Below are positions 54,414 through 63,722 of a DNA stretch of 64,000 nt, piece by piece; the stretch's first letter is position 1, and every line of letters starts with the position of its first letter. This stretch comes from Dysgonomonas sp. Marseille-P4361 (GTDB lineage: Bacteria; Bacteroidota; Bacteroidia; Bacteroidales; Dysgonomonadaceae): assembly GCF_900343125.1 (NCBI RefSeq), contig NZ_OPYL01000003.1, positions 124,001-188,000 of the forward strand. The letters run 5' to 3'. A model generated the notes under the pieces. The model was not told the DNA's origin and did not search any database. It saw only the letters and a program-made list of their open reading frames with translations. The position numbers were made by a program, and so were the translations under genes.

Positions 54414-55658
54414 TTAGTTTTTAATGGATAAATGCATATCCAAGTGTGGATAAGTTCTCTTTATACTAGTTAGAATATGGATGCAAGTACTCTTATCTTG
54501 TACAGTAGACTGTGCCGATATATCATCCAGAATAGGAAGAATAATAGATGCAGACTCTACTGATGATAATGCCTCGGTTTCTAAGAATCTAAATACTCTA
54601 TTCTTGGCTACTCTAGCCTTATTAACCCTCGTTAGTACCGACCTGAAGTAATATTCTAATCCAGCTATAACTTCAGGTTTACCTCCCGCATATTTTGTTA
54701 AATAATTGGTTACAAGAGATTGAATATTCATACTTGGATGTTGGCTCAGTTTGGTCAAATATTCCAATCCATTTTCGTCATTGAAGTATTTCGAGATTAA
54801 CTCTCTACCAAAATTTTCCACATCATTACGGATAGAGTCTGTTATGCTAATCAAGGTTTCCGGATCCCAGTCTTGTTCTTCGAACTGAGAACTGAAGTAA
54901 TGGAATGCAAATTCGCGAGTATCATCCCATTTAGAATCAAGGATAGCTAAAGATTTATCCCTTTCATATTTCACTCGGGCTAGGTTTTCCTTATAATAAT
55001 TCCAACACCATTGACGCACAGCAAGTAGATCATGGCTCGCCAATGCTACAATCTGTGGTATCGTAAATTGAGCAGATTGTGCATAATTTCTAAGTATTTC
55101 ATATCCTAACAACTGACAGTCTCTATATTGAGAGAATAATAATTTAGTAAGATTTCTTGGAGTCAGTCCACTATTCCAAAATGGTTTTAGTTTTTCCTCA
55201 ACGAAAGTAATAATCAAAGCATGCGATCCTTCGAAAGTCTCTTTGCGTATAAGAGGATAAACCACACGTTCTACCGCATCATTCCCTGTCGAAGGTTTGC
55301 TTTCTATCACTTGGCTTATAATAGAAATCACTTTCTCTACTATGTCCTGATATGGATTCTCTGATAATATACCAACTAGCAAAGGAATATTCGTCTCAAA
55401 ATAATCAATTGAATAAAGATCGAGTAGACGAATGCCGTTTTGTCTAACTTCTGTTATATTACTTTGTAAATACAATTGAATCAGAGAAAAAGGAATAGAT
55501 GAGATTGTCTTATCATTTGTCTTTTGTACCGTAATATAACTAGCTAATAAGACATTAGCCTCTAACGGAGACAATACCAATTGCTCTATTACTTCCCAGC
55601 TTATATTTTGCAGATGATTTTGTGCTATGATCACGATATCTAATGTAGAGGATGACAT
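54414..55658 (-). CDS. HEAT-repeat-like helical protein paired with the SWIM gene
   Basis: 414 residues, all-alpha, with irregular ~35-40-residue helical repeats (SHDLLAVRQWCWNYYKENLA, SIRNDVENFGRELISKYFND, LSQHPSMNIQSLVTNYLTKY). The texture resembles the C-terminal part of long WGR/HEAT proteins; compared with those it would be a shortened form, but no stop or frameshift is seen upstream. Cytosolic. Cotranscribed with the SWIM gene 5 bases downstream. Function not recognised. Confidence 0.6.
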   Translation of the reverse strand: MSSSTLDIVIIAQNHLQNISWEVIEQLVLSPLEANVLLASYITVQKTNDKTISSIPFSLIQLYLQSNITEVRQNGIRLLDLYSIDYFETNIPLLVGILSENPYQDIVEKVISIISQVIESKPSTGNDAVERVVYPLIRKETFEGSHALIITFVEEKLKPFWNSGLTPRNLTKLLFSQYRDCQLLGYEILRNYAQSAQFTIPQIVALASHDLLAVRQWCWNYYKENLARVKYERDKSLAILDSKWDDTREFAFHYFSSQFEEQDWDPETLISITDSIRNDVENFGRELISKYFNDENGLEYLTKLSQHPSMNIQSLVTNYLTKYAGGKPEVIAGLEYYFRSVLTRVNKARVAKNRVFRFLETEALSSVESASIILPILDDISAQSTVQDKSTCIHILTSIKRTYPHLDMHLSIKN

Positions 55659-55768
55659 AAAGGCGTGGATAGCTTAGTCTTTCGTAGCAGTAATTACGCC
55701 AAGCCTTGATGGAAAAGCTACAAGGGCTTATAAATAATTCGATAAAATTTAGGCTGGACATATAAACT

Positions 55769-55809
55769 AACACTCTTCCTTTTATTTAACTAAATAGTGG
55801 AAGAGTGTT
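55769..55809. terminator. Intrinsic terminator of the PepSY-DUF488 operon
   Basis: AACACTCTTCC (55769-55779) pairs perfectly with GGAAGAGTGTT (55799-55809), immediately after the DUF488 stop on the minus strand. Confidence 0.8.
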
Positions 55810-55810
55810 T

Positions 55811-56185
55811 TTATTTATCCTCATTATCAAGTATTCGATCAATTATATCTTTTAATACAAGAAGATAATTCTTTTCAGGGTCTTTTGTAGCAGTTAAAAG
55901 TGTAACAATATCACAATCTTTTATTTCTTCAATAAAGGCTGTAACTGCTCTGGACTGCTCTAGCTCTTGAGTATAATACAAAACGAATTGTTCCCATCGA
56001 TCTGTTTTATTGCTATGCATCCATTGTCTGAGTTTCCGGGAAGGAGCAATATCTTTTTTCCATAAATCTAGTTTTAGGTTTTCTTTTCTTATACCTCTGG
56101 GCCAAAGACGATCTGTCAAGACTCGGAATCCATCATTTTCATCGAATGCTTCATAAACTCTCTTGATCTTTATTTGTTGTTTCAT
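55811..56185 (-). CDS. DUF488 family protein
   Basis: 124 residues. The hallmarks are FRVLTDRLWPRGIRKENL near 20-37 and WMHSNKTDRWEQFVLYY near 55-71, with a VTLLTATKDPEKN strand near 94. DUF488 proteins are small, of unknown biochemical role, sometimes near nucleic-acid-modifying or metal genes. The start overlaps the upstream PepSY gene by 35 bases in another frame, so translation is probably coupled. Confidence 0.85.
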   Translation of the reverse strand: MKQQIKIKRVYEAFDENDGFRVLTDRLWPRGIRKENLKLDLWKKDIAPSRKLRQWMHSNKTDRWEQFVLYYTQELEQSRAVTAFIEEIKDCDIVTLLTATKDPEKNYLLVLKDIIDRILDNEDK

Positions 56186-57728
56186 TTTTTCTTTTTTTTC
56201 TATACCGCTTTCTGTAGATTATATAGCCAAAGATGAAAACAATTAAGGATGCAATACCGGAAAACAAGATAAAATAACTTTCCCCCATAATATTATTGAC
56301 CAAAGGGGTGTATATACGACCTACATGCGCCTCTAAACTTACATGCCATAGAGACATATTCACATCCTTTATCTTATCAGGAATTTGAGCAAAAGCCTCA
56401 GGTTTTCCGATAGTTAAAGCTCCTTTTGAATAGCTGAAGACTATCTCTTTATTGGGAAAGTCTTTGGAGTAGCCGCTTACATCAATTCCACCCATAACAC
56501 CTCTTTGAGGTTCTATAAGATTTCCTTCAACACGACTCTCGGTCAAAAATACAGGACGCATTTGAGTTATATCTACAGACATGCCACTCTTTCGCTCCCA
56601 ATAATACAATCCATTAAAAGACCCTACAACCCACAGATTAGGAGCCAACTCTTCTAAAACGGTCACCCCCATAACACTTATAAGTGGTACCTTAGGTATA
56701 GCAGCTGGTTTTGAATCTAGCTCCTGCAATGAATAGAAGCCTCCAGAGGTATATATAAACCATTCTTTAGAATACTTATCATATCTAATATTTCTTAGTT
56801 TCTCGAACCAAGGGTTGGAAGTGTCGTGGACGGAACCGGGTATCGGTTTTATTTTATCTCTGATGATAAAAATCATAGCCGGGGGACGTAGAAAAATACC
56901 TGATAAAATAACAATGATAGAGAATATTAAAAACCATGATCCCAACTTATTATGCCACCTTAAATTACCTCTTATAAAACTGGAGAACTTACGTCTCTTC
57001 TCTCTGAGCTTAATCCTTTTTATAACCTTAGGGAAGAATAATACAACAATACCGCTTAGCGATAGAATAATGAAAACAAGCCCAATGAAATCAACAAACA
57101 GCTTTCCAATACTACCGAACATCTCACCACTGTGTAATGTCCATATTGCTCTAAATAGAGGAATTTCTTTTCGATAGTCAGAAGGAGCCAGAAGCTCAAT
57201 CTTGTGAAAGTTTTGGTGAGGATAAGTAGATATATAAGCATGTGATCTGGTTATGATAACCAAAGAATCTCCTTTGCTGGTAATATCAGCTATTCTTTCA
57301 TCTAAGCCCAAGATATGGGTTTGTCTATCCCATTTGTTAGCGGTTGTATTTAGCTGATACAAATCAAAGGTAGTAATGGCAAAAATATCGTTATTTTCAG
57401 TTCTAAGGATATTAGTAGTATTACGATTGTCTGCACCATTTAACATCCCTTCCATAAACGATGAAAACCCGGAGTGTAAGGAATCTGTTAGCCAAACGCC
57501 ACTCCCTCCATAAAGGAGAATAGAATCAGGTCCTAATTTGAAAGTCCCTTTAACTGCAGAATTATTCCAGTTTTCGTATTTATAACTGTCCGGTAAAACT
57601 GAACGAGGTATGTCTAGTTTAGCAATACCTTGTCTATGGTTCAAAAAAATACCGGATAGTGAAAATACAATCAAAAAGAAAGCGAGGAGCAAGCCTAGCC
57701 ACTTATGGACTTTCAGAAAAAACTTCAT
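56151..57728 (-). CDS. PepSY-associated transmembrane (PiuB-like) protein
   Basis: 525 residues. The N-terminus (KVHKWLGLLLAFFLIVFSLS, GIFLNHRQG) and the internal WHNKLGSWFLIFSIIVILSG are the two paired His-bearing helices of this family; helices near 215-235 and at ~490-510 complete four membrane passes, with periplasmic domains between. The C-terminus is strongly basic. Members are thought to reduce ferric-siderophore or haem-bound iron at the inner membrane. No TonB receptor is adjacent here. Confidence 0.85.
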   Translation of the reverse strand: MKFFLKVHKWLGLLLAFFLIVFSLSGIFLNHRQGIAKLDIPRSVLPDSYKYENWNNSAVKGTFKLGPDSILLYGGSGVWLTDSLHSGFSSFMEGMLNGADNRNTTNILRTENNDIFAITTFDLYQLNTTANKWDRQTHILGLDERIADITSKGDSLVIITRSHAYISTYPHQNFHKIELLAPSDYRKEIPLFRAIWTLHSGEMFGSIGKLFVDFIGLVFIILSLSGIVVLFFPKVIKRIKLREKRRKFSSFIRGNLRWHNKLGSWFLIFSIIVILSGIFLRPPAMIFIIRDKIKPIPGSVHDTSNPWFEKLRNIRYDKYSKEWFIYTSGGFYSLQELDSKPAAIPKVPLISVMGVTVLEELAPNLWVVGSFNGLYYWERKSGMSVDITQMRPVFLTESRVEGNLIEPQRGVMGGIDVSGYSKDFPNKEIVFSYSKGALTIGKPEAFAQIPDKIKDVNMSLWHVSLEAHVGRIYTPLVNNIMGESYFILFSGIASLIVFIFGYIIYRKRYRKKRKNETTNKDQESL

Positions 57729-57834
57729 TAATAATTTGTAATTTATTCAATTCGTACTCAAGGAAAATGAGGCTCTAAAATAATTATATCTTTAGAGAGA
57801 TTGCGTAATATGGATTACACCTAATAAAGAAAAA

Positions 57835-58338
57835 TCATTCAAGATTTAAAATGAATGTCTCATCCTCCTTTGTCCATATTTTAAACCCTTTTTGTTTTAA
57901 AATATCAATAATAGGAACAGGTTTAAAAGATGTAATAAGTTGAAGTATTTCAACCCTATTCAACCCTGAAGAAAGTTTTAAGATTTCCTGCATTGGACTT
58001 TTACCTGATTCGATAATAGGGCGTACATCAAAAATGGTTTTAATACTTTCTCTATCAAACCATGCCGGAGGTTCTTTCTGATCATCTTCGTCGCCTCCTT
58101 TACTTTCTAAATTGTAAGTAGATAAACCTGCAGCAAACCTTAACTCTTGTATTAGCTTTGCAGGTGAAATACCTGCTACTCCGGCAGCCTGCTGCAAGGA
58201 TGTAACTCTAGCAACAGTCCGACGAAGTACGGGGTTCTTAAGTTTAGAAAAAACAGGTGATAACTCAAGAAGTTTCGTTTCTACTTCGGGGTAGTACTTG
58301 AGTAAATCAGCTACTTTTGTTTCCAACGTAATATCCAT
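57835..58338 (-). CDS. DUF1858/DUF2249-type protein
   Basis: 167 residues. Residues 1-70 are a DUF1858-like helical domain (ETKVADLLKYYPEVETKLL, ARVTSLQQAAGVAGISPAKL); residues ~95-165 a DUF2249-like domain (FDVRPIIESGKSPMQEILKL, VEILQLITSFKPVPI IDILKQKGF). The combination is common beside hemerythrin/DUF438 genes involved in nitric-oxide or redox stress. Six bases downstream of the DUF438 gene: last gene of a three-gene operon. Confidence 0.75.
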   Translation of the reverse strand: MDITLETKVADLLKYYPEVETKLLELSPVFSKLKNPVLRRTVARVTSLQQAAGVAGISPAKLIQELRFAAGLSTYNLESKGGDEDDQKEPPAWFDRESIKTIFDVRPIIESGKSPMQEILKLSSGLNRVEILQLITSFKPVPIIDILKQKGFKIWTKEDETFILNLE

Positions 58339-58344
58339 CAGCCT

Positions 58345-59580
58345 TTATTTTTCAGTATATGATAATAAGCGTTGGTCTCCTTCCAGCTTCTTTATATCGG
58401 TAATATCCTGAGTAACTTCCATAACTCCTAGATATTCATTATCGCTATCGCGTAAGGCTGTATATTCGATAAGAGCGAAACGTCCCATAAAAGATGAAAT
58501 CCAGAATGTTGCCTTATTTTCTTTTCCACTCTTGAAGTCACTGATTATCTGCTCTACAATATGTACACTACCCGGAGGATGACATAGGCGGACATCACGA
58601 CCAATAATAGAGCGATTACGGTCGAAAAGTTTTTTAGTTCCGTGAGAAAAGAACTTTACTTTATCATTTTTGTCTACAAAAGTTATATCTACCGGTAGAT
58701 ATTTAAATATAGCTTCCAGTTCTTTCGGATTAAAGCTACCGGTAGATAGCTGTATTGCCTCTCCTGCCTGATAAACAACCTCTCTTTCTGTGACATTATC
58801 AGGAACCCACTCTGTTTGTGGATCATACAGGGTGAATCCGAATTGAGTAGTTTCCTTATAGATCTGAAACCAATCTTGCTCTGCCAATACATCTAAGCTC
58901 ATAGGTAGCAGTATTTCCTCTTCTTTTAGAATCATGCCTTCAATAGCATCTATTGCCGGTAAAAACACCATAAGTATTAGTGTCGGAATTTCTTCAACAG
59001 AGGTTGATTCTCTGGCTGATAATGCTTCGTGTGCAGCATCTAATAATGCACGGGTTTCATCATGTTTACCCCACATCACTTTAGGTGGTCCTGTTATTCC
59101 TGCTTTTTCGAGGAATGGGAATAATAGATACTCTTTCCTTTTGTAATGCTTATCTACATCCGAAAGAGCATTGAATACACTTTTCATCTGTAGCAGATAT
59201 TCATTTACTTCGCCAGCATTAAGTTTATTCCCCTTATCAAACAATTGCTTAGCCTTGCTGATATACTCTTCCAAGGCTCTGTTCTCTTGCTTGAAAGTAT
59301 CTACCGGATGACCTGCCGGAACTGTTTTTGCTGCCGATACATCAATGCTACCGTCCAACACCATCGTGTGAATATCGCAAAGACGTAATATTTCTTCCTC
59401 GGGCAGCCCTTCAGCAATCAGTTCCTGCTCCACTTCTACCACCTCATTGTAGGGCACAGAGTGAAGCACCTCTATCAAGCGTTGCTTTACCACTTCGGGA
59501 GCTTCATTATTATGAAGCTGGAGAATAAGATGTTTTAGCAACTCTTTTCTCTTTTGTGAGTTATTGATTAGCTCGCTCAT
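58345..59580 (-). CDS. DUF438 - hemerythrin - PAS protein
   Basis: 411 residues in three domains: DUF438 at ~10-75 (KELLKHLILQLHNNEAPEVV), a hemerythrin-like HHE helical bundle at ~95-225 (HYKRKEYLLFPFLEKAGITG, MWGKHDETRALL, EEEILLPMSLDVL) with diiron ligands H/E, and a PAS domain at ~285-400 (AIFKYLPVDITFVDKNDKVK, HPPGSVHIVEQI, GVMEVTQDITDIKKLEG). No kinase or output domain. Such proteins are proposed to bind oxygen or NO and act in nitrosative stress; sensing is an inference. Confidence 0.85.
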   Translation of the reverse strand: MSELINNSQKRKELLKHLILQLHNNEAPEVVKQRLIEVLHSVPYNEVVEVEQELIAEGLPEEEILRLCDIHTMVLDGSIDVSAAKTVPAGHPVDTFKQENRALEEYISKAKQLFDKGNKLNAGEVNEYLLQMKSVFNALSDVDKHYKRKEYLLFPFLEKAGITGPPKVMWGKHDETRALLDAAHEALSARESTSVEEIPTLILMVFLPAIDAIEGMILKEEEILLPMSLDVLAEQDWFQIYKETTQFGFTLYDPQTEWVPDNVTEREVVYQAGEAIQLSTGSFNPKELEAIFKYLPVDITFVDKNDKVKFFSHGTKKLFDRNRSIIGRDVRLCHPPGSVHIVEQIISDFKSGKENKATFWISSFMGRFALIEYTALRDSDNEYLGVMEVTQDITDIKKLEGDQRLLSYTEK

Positions 59581-59585
59581 ACTAT

Positions 59586-59912
59586 TTAACCTCTAATCAT
59601 TGTTAATAACATCTTGAATTTTTCTACGGCATGTAAGGCGTGTGAAATATTTGCAGGCATGATGATACACTCGCCTTGTTTTACAAGAACAGGTACTCCG
59701 CCTATCTTGATTTCAACTTCGCCATCCAAGACTTGCACCATTGCATCGAAAGGTGCAGTGTGTTCACTCAATCCCTGCCCTTTGTCGAAAGAGAACAAAG
59801 TGATGTTCCCTGCTTTGCTTTTTAGAATTTGTTTACTGATAACACCCCCTTCAGAGTAGTCAATCAGAGTGGATAGATTCAAAACACTGCCTTTTTTAAA
59901 TATCTCGTTCAT
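59586..59912 (-). CDS. Cupin-domain protein
   Basis: 108 residues, a single cupin barrel: GQGLSEHTAPFDAMVQVLDG near 45-64 carries the first metal-ligand motif, and GECIIMPANISHALHAV near 80-96 the second. Small cupins of this type occur with hemerythrin or Hcp-type redox-stress genes. First gene of the operon; 5 bases before the DUF438 start. Confidence 0.85.
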   Translation of the reverse strand: MNEIFKKGSVLNLSTLIDYSEGGVISKQILKSKAGNITLFSFDKGQGLSEHTAPFDAMVQVLDGEVEIKIGGVPVLVKQGECIIMPANISHALHAVEKFKMLLTMIRG

Positions 59913-60267
59913 AATATGTTGTTTTTTAATTTGACAATGTAAAATTGATAATTATAAAACCAATAAATCGTCACATTTGTTCCACTTCGAGAGAAATAAA
60001 GTTAATTTATGTTATTGCACAAGTGAAAAATAAACGGATATAGATTTAAAGATGTTTTTTACTTAGAGTCTATTTAGATTTAATATTCTAGAAATACTAT
60101 TGTCCTAATACTAAATATCTTTAGCTCTAAAAGACACCTTTTTATGCGATAAAAGACACTTTCCCTAATTAAATAGTCTATAGCATTGTAAATGAGTCTC
60201 AGACTAAGAGGACTTTTTTACCTAGTTTGATATCTTCAGCTTAATTATACTAGTTAAATACTAAATG
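59913..60267. other. Intergenic region between the cupin operon and the RIT module
   Basis: About 355 bases, very AT-rich, no credible ORF. Two copies of AAAAGACAC (60129-60137, 60151-60159) 22 bases apart. No TAnnTTTG element is obvious for the cupin gene and I see no clear FNR/HcpR palindrome. The left end of the recombinase-trio element probably lies here but I could not place it. Confidence 0.35.
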
Positions 60268-60297
60268 AAGAGGCTATCCTTAACAGGACAGCCTCTT
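60268..60297 (-). terminator. Intrinsic terminator of the recombinase trio
   Basis: AAGAGGCTATCCT pairs with AGGACAGCCTCTT with one mismatch across the loop TAAC, directly after the last recombinase stop. Confidence 0.7.
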
Positions 60298-60310
60298 TAA
60301 ATCATAATCA

Positions 60311-61342
60311 TCATTTTCGGAAGTCATTCAGCCATTCAAGTAGGTTCTGATTCCTTTCCCATTGACAGTTTTCATCAGATTTAGGAATTAAATCTGTATA
60401 GCTTTTTTCAAGAGCTTCCCTTTTTTGTTTTGAGTCAGCTCTGGCATAAATATCAGTGGTCTGTATAGAACAATGTCCTAAAATATCACGGATATATACC
60501 AGGTTTACTCCAGCCTGAAGCAGATGCATCGCTTTTGAATGTCGCAAGGAATGACAACTTACTGTTTCAGGAATTAATTCGGGATTAATAATTCTAGCCA
60601 TCTCTGTATAGGTCTTGAGTACATATGCAACACCTGATCTGGTAAGTTTTTCCCTACGGTTATTAAAGAACAAGGGATGTCTTAGTCGATATTCTTCCAT
60701 GAGGTTATTTTCTTCCAGATATTTTCTGAGCAGATTTACCTGTTCTTCCATTAACGGTACAATCCTATACTTCCGACCTTTACCGAAGAGCCGGATGGTA
60801 TATGGCGTACCGGCAATATTGATCGATCCGGGAGTTAAGTCTATGATTTCCTGCACTCGCGCTCCGGTATCATACATCAGTGCCAGTAATGCCAGGTTTC
60901 TCCTTCCTTTTGCGGTTGTGGTATCCGGTTGCTCCAGCAGTAGCTTAATTGCATCTACGGTAAGATAGTTTATACTTTTCTTTTCAGCTTTCATGGCTTT
61001 GACCGATAATATCTTTTGCCATTGTTCCAGATGTACAATATCCTCGTATTGCAGATATTGAACGAATGAATGTATCGCTGCCAATCGATAGTTACGAGTT
61101 GAAACACAACAATTACGCTTATCCTGTATCCAAGCAAGAAACTCAAGAACAATCTGTCGGGTTAGCTTTTCCAATGTTAGCTTTTCTATACGCATCTTCT
61201 GGACATCTCTCATATAAGTGATGAACTGCACAAATGTATCCCTGTAAGAAAGAATAGTGTTGGGACTCATGTTCCTTTCGTGAGGTAGGTATTCAGATAA
61301 AAACCTGCTCAAAAACTTGGCAAAATCAGTATTTGTTTTCAT
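60311..61342 (-). CDS. Tyrosine recombinase, third gene of the trio (RitC-like)
   Basis: 343 residues. N-terminal SAM-like core-binding domain (NMSPNTILSYRDTFVQFITY). Catalytic residues: Arg in YDTGARVQEIIDL near 175, HxxR in SCHSLRHSKAMHLL near 262-275, H in RDILGHCSIQTTDIYARAD with the nucleophilic Tyr near 300. Six bases after the second recombinase gene, so cotranscribed. Integrase activity probably requires all three proteins. Confidence 0.9.
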   Translation of the reverse strand: MKTNTDFAKFLSRFLSEYLPHERNMSPNTILSYRDTFVQFITYMRDVQKMRIEKLTLEKLTRQIVLEFLAWIQDKRNCCVSTRNYRLAAIHSFVQYLQYEDIVHLEQWQKILSVKAMKAEKKSINYLTVDAIKLLLEQPDTTTAKGRRNLALLALMYDTGARVQEIIDLTPGSINIAGTPYTIRLFGKGRKYRIVPLMEEQVNLLRKYLEENNLMEEYRLRHPLFFNNRREKLTRSGVAYVLKTYTEMARIINPELIPETVSCHSLRHSKAMHLLQAGVNLVYIRDILGHCSIQTTDIYARADSKQKREALEKSYTDLIPKSDENCQWERNQNLLEWLNDFRK

Positions 61343-61348
61343 ATTATT

Positions 61349-62338
61349 CTATAATCTGGGATATACAAAAGCCGTAATAGCGGAGCATTGCTCAGCCAGT
61401 TCAGGATACATTTCATAGGTCAACCTCACATACTGTTCGGTAGCAGAAATAGTTTTGTGTCCCAGACATGTAGCGATTATAGGCATAGATGCATACAGAT
61501 CTATACCTTTACGTGTCATTTGCTCCAATGCATGGACGGCCATTGTGTGACGGATGTCATGGATGCGTGGCCCTTGCCGATTGCCGGAATAGGCTATGCC
61601 GCACTGCTGAAAAATCCTTCGAAACCATCTGTATATTGCCTGATAAGTACAATGAGTACCGTCAGGTCTGATAAAAAACAGATTGTCGGGCTTAAAGGTG
61701 TTCTTTATCGGCATCTTATCCCGATAGAACAGATACTGCTGTAATACTGATTCCAGTTCTTTATTTACAGGTACAATCCGTTCACATCCGTTCTTTGTTT
61801 TACGAATATCAATATATCCCTTGTCCATTCTTACATCTGAATTTCGTATTGATAAAGCCTCCGATATACGAAGCCCTGTACTATATAGCAAACGGAGTAT
61901 AGCTGGAACACAAAACATAACATAAGAATTACCTCGCTTATCCAGTTTTAACTCGGCACTTCTATCTAATATCGCTGCCATTTGCTGACGGGTGAATATA
62001 TAAGGTGCATATCCCGGTCTGATACTCCGCCTGTAACGAGGCTGTTTCGGTACATAACACTCGTATCCATGTCGGCACATAAACCGGGACAGCTGGGACC
62101 AAACAGAGTATTTGCCTTGTAAAGTTCCGTCACTGTCATTCTCCCTGGTCTTACGCCACTGCCCGATAAGCTCTCTGGTAATTATTGGTTCCATTATATT
62201 ATTAGCTAGAATAAATCTATCAATTTCCAGTAAAATCCACTTATTTCCACGAGTGTTTATGCCGATAGTCTCTTTTAAGGCTATAAATTCTTTAATGAAT
62301 GGAGCCAGAACACTTTTATATTCAATATTACTATTCAT
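61349..62338 (-). CDS. Tyrosine recombinase, second gene of the trio (RitB-like)
   Basis: 329 residues. Arg in LLYSTGLRISEALSIR near 155, HDIRHTMAVHALEQM near 265, and ATCLGHKTISATEQYVRLT with the catalytic Tyr near 308. Its start codon lies within the last codons of the upstream recombinase (8-base overlap), implying translational coupling and fixed stoichiometry. Confidence 0.9.
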   Translation of the reverse strand: MNSNIEYKSVLAPFIKEFIALKETIGINTRGNKWILLEIDRFILANNIMEPIITRELIGQWRKTRENDSDGTLQGKYSVWSQLSRFMCRHGYECYVPKQPRYRRSIRPGYAPYIFTRQQMAAILDRSAELKLDKRGNSYVMFCVPAILRLLYSTGLRISEALSIRNSDVRMDKGYIDIRKTKNGCERIVPVNKELESVLQQYLFYRDKMPIKNTFKPDNLFFIRPDGTHCTYQAIYRWFRRIFQQCGIAYSGNRQGPRIHDIRHTMAVHALEQMTRKGIDLYASMPIIATCLGHKTISATEQYVRLTYEMYPELAEQCSAITAFVYPRL

Positions 62339-63566
62339 AAAAAGCTCCTCCTTTCTGCGTGTAAAAGTTATCGTTTACTGGTGGAACCGGAAGTACACAC
62401 TTCTGTAATGATACTAGATCAATACGCAAATAGCCCATTGTGGTCTCTGTCTTTTCATGCCCTAAGACACCGGATATTACAGACATAGGAGTATTACATT
62501 CCAACAAACGGCTGCCTAAACTATGGCGCAACGAATGTGGACCACGCCGGCATCCTGCCGTTGAGACACCGGAGTCCCCTATAAGTTTTCTTATTATTCC
62601 GCATACTATTGCTGCGGTTGCCGGCACATACGGAGCTCTATGGGCAAGGAAAATATACCGGGAATCGGACTTAGCACGACCATACTTCAAATAATCGATA
62701 ATTGAATGACCTATTTCCGTTAATAAAGGCAACTTAATCGGATCATTTGTTTTACATTGGGTTAATGATATTTCATTCTTATCCCAGTTTACATTTGAGA
62801 ATTGCAGATTAGCAATGTCGCATGCCCGAAGACCCAACCGGCTGGCAAGAAGTAGTATCACATAGTTTCGCTTTCCTAATCCGCTATTTCTGTCGACAGC
62901 GGATTCTATGACTTGAACTTCGTCTGCATGATAATATGACGGGATCTTCTCTCTTTGTGTCCATTTATAATTTTTTAAAATATTTTCATAGTTCTCATCA
63001 GATATGTGATTCTCATGCCAATAACGAAAAAGTACCCGGAAACAACTTATAACATTACTTTTATTATTCGATGTAGTTGAGATAAATTTTAGTATATGGC
63101 GTTCACTTATCTCATGTACCGAGGTAACTCCTTCATTACAGAGATAAATGGAGAAACGGCTCAGATTAAGTATATAACGATCTATTGTAATAGTACTTCT
63201 TCGCATTGATTGCAGGTAGTTTATAGCCTTTTGCATTTGAGTTCCTATATCTCCATGTAGAGGATGTTTTACAGGCACGATCAATCGTCGTTGTTTTATA
63301 TCGCCATGATTCAGGGCATCATCTAATATTCGAATACTCCTGATCATTTCTTTTGCAACAGTACGAAGATCATCTTCAGGAAAGCAATCTTTGATAAATA
63401 TTCGTCCAATTTCAGATGTGTACATGATAATATTCTTTTCTTTCATATATCGGAGAATTCCACGATGCCACAAAGATCTGTAGTTTTCAATACTACGTTC
63501 AACATAATGGTGTTCAATAAAGAACTGCATGCAGTTCTCTATGAGTTGGTTAATTTTTCTTTCCAT
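62331..63566 (-). CDS. Tyrosine recombinase, first gene of the trio (RitA-like)
   Basis: 411 residues, the longest of the three as expected for RitA. Core-binding domain at ~100-190, then catalytic Arg in SRLGLRACDIANLQFSN near 245, RGPHSLRHSLGSRLLE near 350, and SGVLGHEKTETTMGYLRID with the Tyr near 385. Start ATG at 63566; no TAnnTTTG element found just upstream. Confidence 0.9.
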   Translation of the reverse strand: MERKINQLIENCMQFFIEHHYVERSIENYRSLWHRGILRYMKEKNIIMYTSEIGRIFIKDCFPEDDLRTVAKEMIRSIRILDDALNHGDIKQRRLIVPVKHPLHGDIGTQMQKAINYLQSMRRSTITIDRYILNLSRFSIYLCNEGVTSVHEISERHILKFISTTSNNKSNVISCFRVLFRYWHENHISDENYENILKNYKWTQREKIPSYYHADEVQVIESAVDRNSGLGKRNYVILLLASRLGLRACDIANLQFSNVNWDKNEISLTQCKTNDPIKLPLLTEIGHSIIDYLKYGRAKSDSRYIFLAHRAPYVPATAAIVCGIIRKLIGDSGVSTAGCRRGPHSLRHSLGSRLLECNTPMSVISGVLGHEKTETTMGYLRIDLVSLQKCVLPVPPVNDNFYTQKGGAFYE

Positions 63567-63722
63567 AACTATAAGGTTTTAATGCTAGCTGAATTGCTAT
63601 GCTTTATAAATATAATTATGGAAAGAGATAATGAAAAGTAGAATGATAAATATATTGATAATTAACAGTTTACTGCATCTGTAATACCATAACTTTACAT
63701 AATGATTTACTCTCCATAAAAA

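Noticed and set aside
60129-60159. Direct repeats AAAAGACAC as a CRISPR or iteron array
   Set aside because: Only two short copies; no further units and no cas or rep gene beside them.
60000-60310. Left terminal inverted repeat of the RIT element matching 63567-63760
   Set aside because: Compared by eye and no convincing match was found; an alignment would be needed.
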